From assembly GCA_027596035.1 (NCBI GenBank), contig JADGJA010000590.1, positions 1 through 14,364 on the forward strand: DNA of 14,364 nucleotides. The letters are read 5' to 3'. Positions within the stretch are counted from its first letter, which is position 1. Every line of letters begins with the position of its first letter. The position numbers and the translations under genes are program-made. The stretch is from Thoreauomyces humboldtii. Taxonomy: Eukaryota; Chytridiomycota; Chytridiomycetes; Spizellomycetales; Powellomycetaceae. The notes beneath the pieces are model-generated. The model did no database searches. It was given only the letters and a program-made list of their open reading frames with translations, and was not told where the DNA came from. Of the stretch, positions 1 through 7,985 are shown piece after piece.

Positions 1-274
1 TGGTGTCAGTGCCCCAATGCAACGACCACGAGATTGACGTCCTCTTCGAGGCGTCCACATCATCGGTCAAGTTTATCTTTGTTTCTTTTGTTTTGCAAGT
101 GTGACAGCCTGAATAGTCTGAGTGAGGGTGTTGGCAGGGGTAGGTCATCCCACCCGTTGTCTCACCTGGGCCTGTGTCCGGCGTACCTGGACACACATAG
201 CAGGAGCACAGCCACTCCTCAGATAGTCTTCTTTCCCCTCGGTTCCCATCCCCCATAGTGGAGTAAGCTTCACC
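1..274 (-). other. Open frame downstream of copia integrase, possible IN-RT linker
   Basis: Read on the minus strand from 274 to the window edge, one frame stays open for about 90 codons. It starts GEAYSTMGDGNRGE and is rich in Gly, Pro, Thr and charged residues. It lies directly after the integrase remnant but in another frame, as expected if a small indel near 270 separates the integrase from the linker that precedes reverse transcriptase in copia pol. I see no reverse transcriptase motif, so the element may continue beyond the window. The plus-strand reading of the same stretch looks like chance. Function is not assigned. Confidence 0.3.
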
Positions 275-1352
275 AACACATACATTCCTCTATCAGTTCC
301 CACAGCTGTGCCGTCCTGCTCACAACGTTGCTTGACTCGATGACCCGACCATTCGTAAAGTCGAACAAACGATATCCTTTGCAGGCAACACCGTAGCCGA
401 TGAGTCTTGCCTCAATTGCACGCAGGCGACTCTTGCCTCCACAATTCTTCTTGAGGACATGGACATAGGCTTTCGACCAAATCATGCGGAGGTGCCTGAG
501 GTTTGGCACATGTCCGTAGAGGACTTGAAGCAGGGATCTGTTCTCCTCGTTTACTGTTGACGGGAAACAGTTCCAGAGGTAGGCAACTGTGTTGAGGATC
601 TCGGTCCACAGAACGTCCGGGATGTTATTGGCTGTCATGATGGCGCGTGTGGGTTCCCACAAGACTCTCATGTGCCTCTCGGAGACACCGCCTTGCTGTG
701 GAACATCGCTCTGGATGATTTCCCAGTCGAGTCCCCACTTCTCCTTCATGGCATCGGCTTTCTGACCGATGAACTCTCCTCCGCCGTCGTGTCTGACCGT
801 CTTCACTTGGGTTTCGAATGACGTTGAGAGATGCGTGAGGAAATTGTCAACGATACCAAAGGAGTCAGATTATTGTTCCATAAAGAACCCCCAATGAAAA
901 CGCGAAGCGTCGTCAGTGACGAGTAGCGCGTACTTCGACTTCGAACCCAGTGATGGTTTGTGTGGTCAGGATAAGTTGCAGTGCAACCTTTCCAGAATAA
1001 CCTTGGTCCGCGATTCAGCGGGACCGTGGTGCGGCTTGTTGGAGGACTTGCCCAACTGGCAGCCTTTGCAAGCGTGCAGATCCAGATCCTTGTCGATGTG
1101 ACCGGGAATTTCTGGATGCTGTGCCACGAGGAGCCAGGTGGTGTTGAGACCCGGATGACCAAGGCGATGATGCCATACGAGAGCAGGTGAAAGCTTGGTA
1201 AGCTTTTCGATTGTCTCGTTGACTTCCTCGGTTTTGGATGTGACAACGGTATCCTGGTGTCCACCGGCGCCTTGGTATCGTTGTATACCTCCTCGTGGAT
1301 AGGGTTGACGTTGAGGTGATGTTTGTTGGAGGTCTGGTTCAGAAATGGAGCC
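270..1352 (-). pseudogene. Ty1/copia-type GAG-pre-integrase and integrase core (broken)
   Basis: One reading frame runs from 1352 to 270 on the minus strand, broken by TGA at 966-968 and TAA at 870-872. The GAG-pre-integrase zinc module is seen as HHRLGHPG (1149-1172) followed by a CKGC pair. The integrase core follows, with LVTDDASRF, RHDGGGEF and GVSERHMR. The second catalytic Asp (RHDGG) and the Glu (SER) are separated by 35 residues, as in DX35E integrases. The first catalytic position reads HCNLS where the family usually has an HSD-like motif, so the first Asp appears changed to Asn. In an active element this enzyme inserts the cDNA into the genome; this copy cannot. The neighbour upstream on the same strand is a Gag remnant. 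Assignment to copia rather than gypsy rests on the HHRLGHPG and HDGGGEF motifs. Confidence 0.88.
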
Positions 1353-1356
1353 TCAG

Positions 1357-2010
1357 TCAGCACTTCCTCATCGGTTTCGACGTTGCTTCCTTCAGAGTCC
1401 AGTAGGTCCTTGATACTAGGGCCGGTTGGTATCCCCAGGCCTTGGGTTGTTGAGTGAAACAGGCGAGAACGTACAAGGCCTCACTGCAGGAGGCGCAGTT
1501 ATCCACCAGACCCAGTTTAGATAGCTTCCACCCTTTGTGGGACTTGCGTCTGCCTGACGATGCATTGTGGCCAGACGCGGCTTTGCCTTTTCCTTTATCC
1601 TTGCTGTCGCTCTTCTCCTTCTGATGCTTGTTGTTGCTTGAAGCGGAAGAGCTTTCCGTTATGCTTGCCTTAGGTTGGCGGAACGCACCGTCCATCTGGA
1701 TGGCGTGTTGCATAGCTTCCTCGATAGATTGGAAGCGTTGGAGTCCCTCACGTTGCTTGAGCGCGACGCAAAGGTTGCTGTTAAGCGATCTCTTGTACTC
1801 GAACATCTCGGTATAGAAATCCAGCGGGGGATCCATCTCAGCGGTGAGCTTGCAGAAGTCAGAGTTGTGGTGTTTGACCGATCCCTTTTGTTGCAACTCG
1901 CCGATCTTGCGGCGTACCGAAGCACCGTTGTCCGTTGCGAAGTATGCCTTCGCTTTGGTTGCTCGCTTCAGCTTTCCCCTTGTTGGAGGCTGTTCATGAA
2001 TTCTCGCCAC
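1357..2010 (-). pseudogene. Retrotransposon Gag capsid remnant, Ty3-type
   Basis: A minus-strand frame of about 217 codons. Residues about 20-110 look like the C-terminal half of a retrotransposon gag (capsid) domain: AYFATDNGASVRRKIGEL, then KGSVKHHNSDFCKL, then FEYKRSLNSNL, then an amphipathic stretch around EEAMQHAIQMD. A Lys/Ser/Asp-rich basic tail follows, near KSDSKDKGKGK. No complete CCHC zinc knuckle is visible; only CASC remains. The front half of the capsid domain seems to be missing, because the upstream frame reaches GGLIRWREFMNSL and then this frame starts in the second half. The 3' end is ambiguous: from about 1440 a second frame (IKDLLDSEGSNVETDEE) looks more protein-like. No retroviral-type protease motif was found between here and the integrase. 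The fold resembles Ty3/gypsy Gag more than copia Gag. Confidence 0.7.
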
Positions 2011-2518
2011 CTGATGAGTCCTCCTTTTTTTCCGTCAAAGTGAGAGATATTTTGGAGGGCGTCCTTGATTTCTTCGGAGTCGACATCATCGTTTCCGCTT
2101 GGGAACAGCGATACAGGTGCCAATGCCGGTTCTGGACCTCCACCAGTTGGTGGTGGTCCACCTCCACCTCCGCCACTGCCAGGTCCACCAGGTGGTGGTC
2201 CCGTTCCAAACGGTGGCATCCAAGATGGATTGTTTCCTCCAAAAGGAGGTCCCCATCCTCCGCTGCCTCCTCCCCTGTAGGGAGGAGGTCCGCTTCCCTC
2301 ACCCCCTTCACCGTAACCACCTCCGTGTCCCGACCCGCCTGGTCCACCTGGGTAGCCACCTGAGTCGCCCGGTCCCGAAGGTCCTCTGTGGGGCCTCCCG
2401 GGTTTCCGGGGCCAGGTGGCGGCGGTGGACCAGCTGCTGGTGCCGAGGACATCGCTTGTAAGGTAGTTGTCACTAGTGCTTGAGTCATGGGATGCGTAGC
2501 TGGGACACTTGTGCCCAT
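1968..2518 (-). pseudogene. Gly/Pro-rich Gag linker with a frameshift, up to the start of the capsid domain
   Basis: The minus strand encodes a low-complexity linker of repeated GGPGG, PPPGGPG and SGGGGGG motifs from about 2400 to 2120. It continues into SEEIKDALQNISHFDG and GGLIRWREFMNSL, which reads like the beginning of a retrotransposon capsid domain. Before about 2400 the coding signal is in another frame (ALVTTTLQAM, PPPPPGPGNPGG), so a frameshift lies near 2400. The stop at 1968-1970 follows soon after the capsid start. Gly/Pro linkers of this kind are common in large fungal Gag proteins. The plus-strand frames here are Pro-rich shadows of the same low-complexity DNA. Confidence 0.6.
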
Positions 2519-4722
2519 GGCGTAGATGGTGCTCCTGGAGTAGATCCAAGAGGATAAGGTGTAACCCGGGGCGGAATCTGAGGTACTGATGCCGCTCCGT
2601 GACTTGGTCTTGGGGTTTGTGCTGAGGTAGGGACTCGCGCAGCAGATGTCCTTGCCTGCTCTGCGAGGGCTTGCTGCTCTTCCTGGAAGAGTTCGGCTCT
2701 GAGGCGGGCCATTCGTTCCTGGCGTTGAGCTTGCCCGTTGGAATTGCTATCGCTGGAACTGCCTTGTCCATTGAACGTGGTGTGCGGCGACTGTCGTTTT
2801 CGTAGTTCTTCGGTTCGAATAAGGGTAATCTCACCGTGCGCAAGTGCGCCTTCAGTGAAGATGGTTTCGGAGGTCCGTGCTTGGTGTTTGGTCCGTTCAG
2901 GCTGCATTGCGGCGTCGGAATGCTGCTTGAATCTGGTTGTTCTGTTCCGCGTTCGATACTCTGGACCCTGACTGAGAGGTTCTGCACGCATCCGAGTTGC
3001 ATAGGCGTTCGACATGAACTCACTGAGAGATTCTCCCATAGGTCCTCGTCCTCAAAAGAGAGGGTTGATTGGGGGCTCCGTTAGGGATATGCCTGATATG
3101 TTCCGTGCTTCGATCTCGTCTTGAACCGCGCGTTGGTAGTCAACCAGGGATCGGACAGTGGCATCCCAGTTAAGGGCAGAAGTTCCAGGATAGAAGTGGC
3201 TATACGCTGAGTGCAGGAGTCCGCTAACCGGATTGCTCCCTGTCTCAAGTGTTTAACGGACCATGTCCCAAAGGCCGAAGAACTGAAGGAGTCGGAAGTG
3301 GTTTGACCTGCTGTCTTTGTGGCTGATGTGGACCACTTCCCCACTGCTGTTGATCAGTTGTCCGCTCGAGTTGACTTGACCACCAAGCCAGTTCTGAATG
3401 CTCTGGATGCTATAGATACTCCTGAGATTTTCGGATTCGAGGAAGAGGAGTCAATTTGTTGCCCACAGGTCGTTGTGACTGACCTGGGCTGGTGGATCTG
3501 GCTGCTTTGCGACTATGACTGTCCAGAGGTACCGGAGACCATATTGGTTAGGAATCGTTTTCGTCCGATTGGCGAAACGGTGTTCAATGACGTCAAACAC
3601 TGATCCGGGGATGTGCCGACGTTCACCTGTGCCAAGATACATGATATCCATATTTTGTGGCATGAAAAACTCGTTGGCGTCGATAGCTCCGTTCCAGAAT
3701 TATTCATCCTCGGTTGGAGCATCTGGATTGACATGCGCGTGGCCGGCACCAGGTCCAGCTGATATGGTCCACCCGCGTGACTGTTGCTCGAGGTTACTCG
3801 AGCTCTCATTGTAAGGATCTTGAACGATAGAAATGAGGTACTGCACATGCCTGTTCAAAGTCGTTCCAGGTGGGAAGACTTCGCCGACAGGAAGCTCGGC
3901 CGTGACAGGGTCACTACTCGACGCTGCCGAAAATGGCTGCGACGAGGAGCTTCCAGTGTCTGCTTGTCCTTGATCTTGACCACGGGCGTGCTGACTTGTT
4001 CGAGAAGCACGGGTGCTTGCTCCGAGACCTTGAGGACTTGGTTCGAAACCTTGTAGGCTCCCGCTTCGTCTGGGCTCAGTGGTTAACTGAGCTGGGACAG
4101 AGTCACTACTCGACGCTGCCGAAAATGGCTGCAACGAGGAGTTTGTGGTGTCTGCTCGTCCTTGATCCTCGCCAAAGAGGGACTGGCGGCGCCGGAACGG
4201 GAAGGTCCACGACTGTGCCTGATCTTGAATGCCGTCTCGAATGCGAGAGCCTAGGGCTTGAAGTGGTTCTTGGAGGGATGAAAGCGAACCCCTTTGATTT
4301 TGAGGAGTCGAGTAGACGTTTGCCGGGTAACTCCTTGGTGTTGATGGCGGGTACAGCGATCGATATGGATTGGTATACTCAGACGACCGGAATGCGTAGT
4401 GGTCGTGGAGAGTAGGGGAGCTAGTAGGGGTGGCCACTGCTGTACCAGAGGTGGCAGCAGGGCTCATAACCTGTTGAGAGCGCCCGTGTGAAAGGGAGCT
4501 CAGCTCTGTCGACGCCAACGTTGTTTGAGCACCGACTGGGAGGGAGGGGAATGCCAACCGGAGGGCTTTATATCCTGTAAGTTGTCCCTCCCCAGAGGTC
4601 TCGTTTCGGCCCCTGGCGGATCCCGGACTTGGCGCATCCTTAATTGAGCGCGTCCTTAATTGAGCGTCCTTAATTGAATGTTTATAATTGAGTGTCTGCA
4701 GTGGCCCATGAGCGTCTTTGAT
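2485..4722 (-). pseudogene. Large Gag-like N-terminal region, one frame with four stop codons
   Basis: A single minus-strand frame can be followed from 4722 (just after a TGA at 4723-4725) to a stop at 2485. It is broken only by TAA 3700-3702, TGA 3451-3453, TAA 3253-3255 and TGA 3052-3054. Reading stays coherent across each stop, for example DAPTEDE then FWNGAIDANEFF, so these look like point mutations in one former protein of about 700 residues. The first third is Ser/Gln/Pro-rich. The middle is a globular-looking stretch with QNWLGGQVNSSG, NHFRLLQFFGLWDMV and NWDATVRSLVDYQRAV. The end is charged and Gln-rich (RQERMARLRAELFQEEQQA), a likely coiled coil. No ATG is obvious at the 5' end. It precedes the Gly/Pro linker and capsid on the same strand, hence the Gag call. 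I do not recognise a named domain. Confidence 0.6.
3904..4170 (-). repeat. Direct duplication inside the Gag-like frame (75-bp units, 192 bp apart)
   Basis: The stretch at 3904-3978 recurs at 4096-4170 with few changes; both contain tcactactcgacgctgccg. The offset of 192 bp equals 64 codons, so the duplication stays in frame. On the minus strand both copies encode QPFSAASSSD flanked by DQGQAD or DQGRAD. It is an internal tandem duplication in the Ser/Gln-rich part of the Gag-like protein. Confidence 0.85.
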
Positions 4723-4810
4723 TCAGCGTCTGCAAAAAGCAAATGAGCCTCTTTTTTGGGGGTCTGCCAGGGACCAAGGAGCTTCTTTAATTAAGCTTCT
4801 TTACATAGGG
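4636..4810. repeat. Degenerate short tandem repeat with alternating ~14 and ~21 bp units
   Basis: Units begin with tcctt or tcttt and end with agcg or agct. The clearest is tccttaattgagcg, present twice and then as variants such as tccttaattgaatg, tttataattgagtg, tctttgattcagcg and tctttaattaagct. Longer units starting tctgc (about 21 bp, ending atgagc or aaggagc) are interspersed. The array sits where the minus-strand Gag-like frame begins and before the plus-strand chromovirus Gag becomes readable. It could be a promoter or leader repeat of either element. Confidence 0.65.
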
Positions 4811-4994
4811 GTTGTCAAGTAGGTCGTTCCAACCTTCCAAAGTTGACCAACTCTTCCTCGCGGAAGGTGACGGATCCGCAACAGTTCCTCGAGCGCCATG
4901 AGAAGTGGTTCACGATTAGTAAGAATACATCGACGGAATGACTCATCCAGCATTTAAGAACTTATATGACTGGCGAGCCCGCGAGGTGGTTTAC
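4800..4994 (+). pseudogene. Ty3/gypsy Gag, first part, cut by a solo LTR
   Basis: The plus-strand frame reads DPQQFLERHEKWFTISKN, then a TGA stop at 4939-4941, then LIQHLRTYMTGEPARWF. The order (target-size region, Phe-Leu-Glu helix, GEPARWF) matches the N-terminal half of retrotransposon gag (capsid) domains. The frame is cut at codon ac/a by the copia LTR at 4995 and resumes after 5458 with TSRGLAEG. Upstream of about 4833 the frame is still open but not recognisable, and no 5' LTR or ATG was found, so the element's 5' end is missing or lost in the repeat array. Gag would form the virus-like particle. Confidence 0.7.
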
Positions 4995-5458
4995 TGTTAG
5001 AATGTAGATCTCGAGGAGCAGAGCAGTTTTAGATAGGTCCCACTTCCCCACACCATAACTTCCTAGACAGACGACCGAACTTGGAGATGGGGACAGTTCT
5101 GGACTCGCCGCATCCCGGCGGTCAGAACGTGCTACCAAACTCCTCGACAAGACTCCTGATAGTCTAGCTATCAAAGGGAAAGGCGCCAAGTGCTGCAAAG
5201 TGCCCCAAACGCCTTGGCATGCCACTTGCACACTCCCTGAGCTGGTTCTGATCAGAGCAAGAGCCCCAGACGCGAGGGAACTTCATTGGGACACTAGGGG
5301 TCTTTATTGTGAGCCTTGGCATCAGCCAGACTGAGTGCCACATTCCCTAGTATATAAGCTGTAGAGATCTTCATCCTCCTTCCAACAATAAGCACTTCAA
5401 TCACACTGAGTTCCGCTTCTACAGCTACCTACTTCCACAAGTCTACCACAATCCAATA
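4995..5458 (+). mobile_element. Solo LTR of the copia family, with 5-bp target duplication
   Basis: This 464-bp block begins tgttagaatg and ends caatccaata. It matches the LTRs at 12294-12756 and, inverted, 13149-13611, with roughly ten differences from the former by eye. It is flanked by the perfect 5-bp direct repeat tttac (4990-4994 and 5459-5463), the target-site duplication of an integrase insertion. No internal element sequence is attached, so it is a solo LTR left by recombination between two LTRs. A TATA box, tatataag, lies at 5351-5358. It interrupts the chromovirus gag, so it is younger than that element. The terminal dinucleotides are TG and TA, not the usual TG and CA. Confidence 0.93.
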
Positions 5459-6110
5459 TTTACAAGTCGCGGGCTCGCCGAAGGTCAACGTCAAAGGTCA
5501 ACGGCTTTTCTCGCTCAATGATACTTGAGACTATCCGCTTGCGTTACTTGGGACCCACGCAGAAGAACCGTGCCAGGTTGCAACTAGTGAAGCTGGAGTT
5601 CAATGGCACCTCGCCAGAGGATTACCACGCGAAGGTCCAAAACCTAGCAAACAAACCTCGCTTAGCAGGCTCGGACGATCCGATACCGGATTCGGATATG
5701 TTTGCCATGTTCTTTGCAGGCTATGCTTCAGGAGGAGCAACGGGCAAGACATTCTCAGAACTCTTAGCCTTCGAGAAGGGGAAGAACCGCTCGATAACTA
5801 TCAGTACACTCCAGGATTACGCTGAGAGTCTCGGCGTCCAGATGGGTCTCGTGGCCAAGGGCTGAAAGCGCTCTAAAGACAAGAACTCTGCAAATGACGA
5901 CGATGACTCAAAGAAGAAGAAACGCAAAGTTAATAATAACAATGCGCAAGCCGGTCGCGAACGGGGATCTGCACGCGGCGGTTCAAGCCGTGGTGGATTG
6001 CCCGTGAGCAAAGGCCAAGGAGGAGGTGGAAAGCGTGAGGTCTCGGACGTCACTTGCTACACTTGGCAGAAGAAGTGCAAATATTAAGAAAGTGGCAAGA
6101 AGAAGGCGCA
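5459..6110 (+). pseudogene. Ty3/gypsy Gag, second part, with basic tail and damaged zinc knuckle
   Basis: After the solo LTR the gag resumes as TSRGLAEG, shifts frame near 5518, and reads ILETIRLRYLGPTQKNRARL, then EFNGTSPEDYHAKVQNLANK, the C-terminal half of a gag capsid domain. TGA at 5863-5865 ends the first open stretch. In the same frame follow a very basic segment with KKKKRKV (near 5907) and a Gly/Arg-rich stretch. Then comes VTCYTWQKKCKY ending at TAA 6085-6087. That last motif is in the right place for a CCHC nucleic-acid-binding knuckle, but Trp and Cys replace expected positions and the stop removes its end. The protein would be capsid plus nucleocapsid. Protease follows directly, as in Ty3/gypsy order. 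Confidence 0.8.
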
Positions 6111-6111
6111 G

Positions 6112-6545
6112 ATGAACCAGTCCAATGCTGACAAGCCCCCGGCGGGTTTTCAGCAGGGGCGGAGCACCTGGAGGGTTGCTCTCCGCCTGGCCAACTTAAA
6201 GATCCTCCGCCAAAAACTGGTTGTCATGGAACCATTTGTGGTTCACGGGAAATACAATGGCAAATTCTGTCGTATTCTCGTGGACACGGGTGGTAACACT
6301 TTAATGATGAACCTTGGTTTGGCAAGGTGCACTGGCTGGAAATTGGAAGAAGCTGATAACGTTGATGTCCAATGGGGCAACACTCTAGTTTGCGACAGAC
6401 AACCGGGGACCTCTCAATCTCAGGATCTGCGGGTTCCAGCAGTCTGTGCTTGGAGAACTTAACGTTCCTCCTCGCACCTTTACGAGTAGATATTATCGTC
6501 GGTACTGCCTTGCTGCATTATCTACCGTCGATGAAATTCTTCCGG
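6112..6545 (+). pseudogene. Retropepsin (aspartic protease) of the Ty3/gypsy element, frameshifted
   Basis: The plus-strand frame from 6112 carries FCRILVDTGGNTLMMN, with the catalytic Asp-Thr-Gly at 6283-6291. Retropepsins usually have DTGA or DSGA; here Gly follows. The second conserved part appears in another frame as CLENLTFLLAPLRVDIIVGT, the hydrophobic-hydrophobic-Gly segment (IIVGT) that closes the fold. The switch lies between about 6390 and 6440 and needs one indel. Upstream, the remnant zinc knuckle ends the Gag; downstream the same frame runs into reverse transcriptase. In an active element the enzyme would release Gag and Pol products. Confidence 0.78.
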
Positions 6546-7660
6546 ACGACGGACGATCGACTGGGTATGGACCTGGAAGATGCGGACGGGAAGCATTGGC
6601 GTTCGTTGGCTCGATCGACTACGCGCCAATGGCAAAAGCAAACGCACATGGCTAGTTGCAATGCTATGCATCTGCGACAGTTCCGCAAACCTCCACGAGC
6701 CTCAAAAGCTGGTCTCGATCAGCGGGCAATGGATGCGGACGTTGCTAAATTTGCGATTTCAAAGTCAAAATTCACACGTCTTCTACGAAAGAAGGACGTG
6801 GTGAATATGTGGGCGGTTCAGATTAACCGACCCGATGAGGGGGAGACCCCACTGGCAGAGCCAGTAGATCTCGCTGAATTTGATCCATTGGCCACGATTC
6901 CTTTGGATCACCCCTTGCGGAAGACGCTGGAAAAGTTTGTGAACAGTTTGTTCCGCGACCAGTCGTCGTTCCCTCCCGATCGCGGGGAGAATAATTTTCG
7001 TATCGAGCTCGACCAGGACTCGGTCCCGGTCTTTACCGCTCTACGGCATATGAGTCCTGACGAGCAGGAAGAATTGCGACGGCAAATCGAGCTTTTACTC
7101 TCGAAGGGGTGGATTCGCCACTCTACGAGCCCTTGGGGCGCTGCTGTCCTATTCGCGCGAAAGAAGGACGGCACTTTACGCTGTTGCGTTGACTACCGTC
7201 GCTTGAATGCGCAGACAAAGAAGGATCGGACGCCTCTGCCGAATTTGGCAGAGATGCGCGACCGCATTCAGGGCAAGCAAATATTCTCAACGATTGATAT
7301 CCGCGAGGCTTACCATCGAGTGCGGATCGAGGAGGAGGATGTGGAGAAAACTGCGTTCCGTACTCGATACGGCCATTTTGAATGGAAAGTTATGCCATTT
7401 GGGCTAACTAATGCACCCGCGACCTTCCAACGCTTGACGAACAAAGTACTGAAGGAACTCGCGGATATATGCGTGATTTCGTACTTGGATGACATCCTGA
7501 TTTACTCAGACAGTATGGAGGACCACATTCGCGACGTCGATGCGGTCCTGACCCTGCTGAACAAGCACGAGTTGTTCGTTAAACCCTCGAAGTGCACTTG
7601 GGCAGTACCTGAAGTCGAGTTCTGCGGCCATATGATTGGTTGCAACGGCATGCCTCTCCG
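6430..7660 (+). pseudogene. Ty3/gypsy reverse transcriptase, cut off before RNase H
   Basis: A long plus-strand frame with the usual reverse transcriptase blocks in order. These are IELLLSKGWIRHSTSPWGA, VLFARKKDGTLRCCVDYRRL, IFSTIDIREAYHRVRI, FGLTNAPATFQRL, the catalytic YLDD at 7482-7493, and FCGHMIGCNG near 7620-7645. Catalytic Asp residues (TIDIREAY and YLDD) are present. After NG the frame turns to unrelated residues and stops at 7689-7691. The expected thumb/connection and RNase H domains (several hundred codons) are absent. The palm core itself has no stop or frameshift, so it looks better kept than the gag. It copies element RNA into cDNA in family members; this copy cannot finish the reaction alone. 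Confidence 0.92.
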
Positions 7661-7985
7661 TGGAATGCGCGCCCCTATCAGGGCCAGGTAGCGAGGAATG
7701 GCGGCGTGCCGGGGAGTGCTGCGACAAAACTATACGTATGAAATGACGGCTTCGAGAGAAGGACTGTTGGCTATAGGTCATCCTCCCTGGCGTCTCCTCT
7801 CTTTGCTGGCTTTCCGCCTTGTCCGGGCGTAGGGTTAGGGCCTCTCTGGGTCTTTTCTTCCCGTCCGTTCCCCTTCCCTGAATACAGCTAAGCTTCACTT
7901 CCCTCATCATAGTTCCCTGTCGGTGTCTGCGCCCGGCCTGTGCTCACAAGGCTGGGCTGTCCTTGTGAGCCCAGCCATGCTCACA
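7655..7985. other. Unrelated ~300-bp segment replacing the RNase H region
   Basis: Pol homology stops near 7650 and resumes near 7985. The DNA between has no pol motif on either strand and stops in the pol frame. It contains pyrimidine-rich stretches (7780-7920). Near its right end it has a hairpin: ggctgggct (7950-7958) and agcccagcc (7968-7976). A 10-bp direct repeat, tgctcacaag, at 7941-7950 and 7978-7987 brackets that hairpin. It may be filler at a deletion junction or a small insertion. I do not recognise it. Confidence 0.6.

Noticed and set aside
2065..2461. Plus-strand Pro-rich ORFs over the Gly/Pro region
   Set aside because: They mirror the minus-strand Gly/Pro linker, which leads directly into a capsid start; the plus-strand text has no domain or neighbour to support it.
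4723..4810. Promoter shared by two divergent host genes
   Set aside because: Both flanking frames read as Gag and carry stops; no host gene is supported.
7506..7910. Minus-strand ORF over the foreign segment
   Set aside because: Half of it is the antisense of reverse transcriptase and the rest shows no motif.
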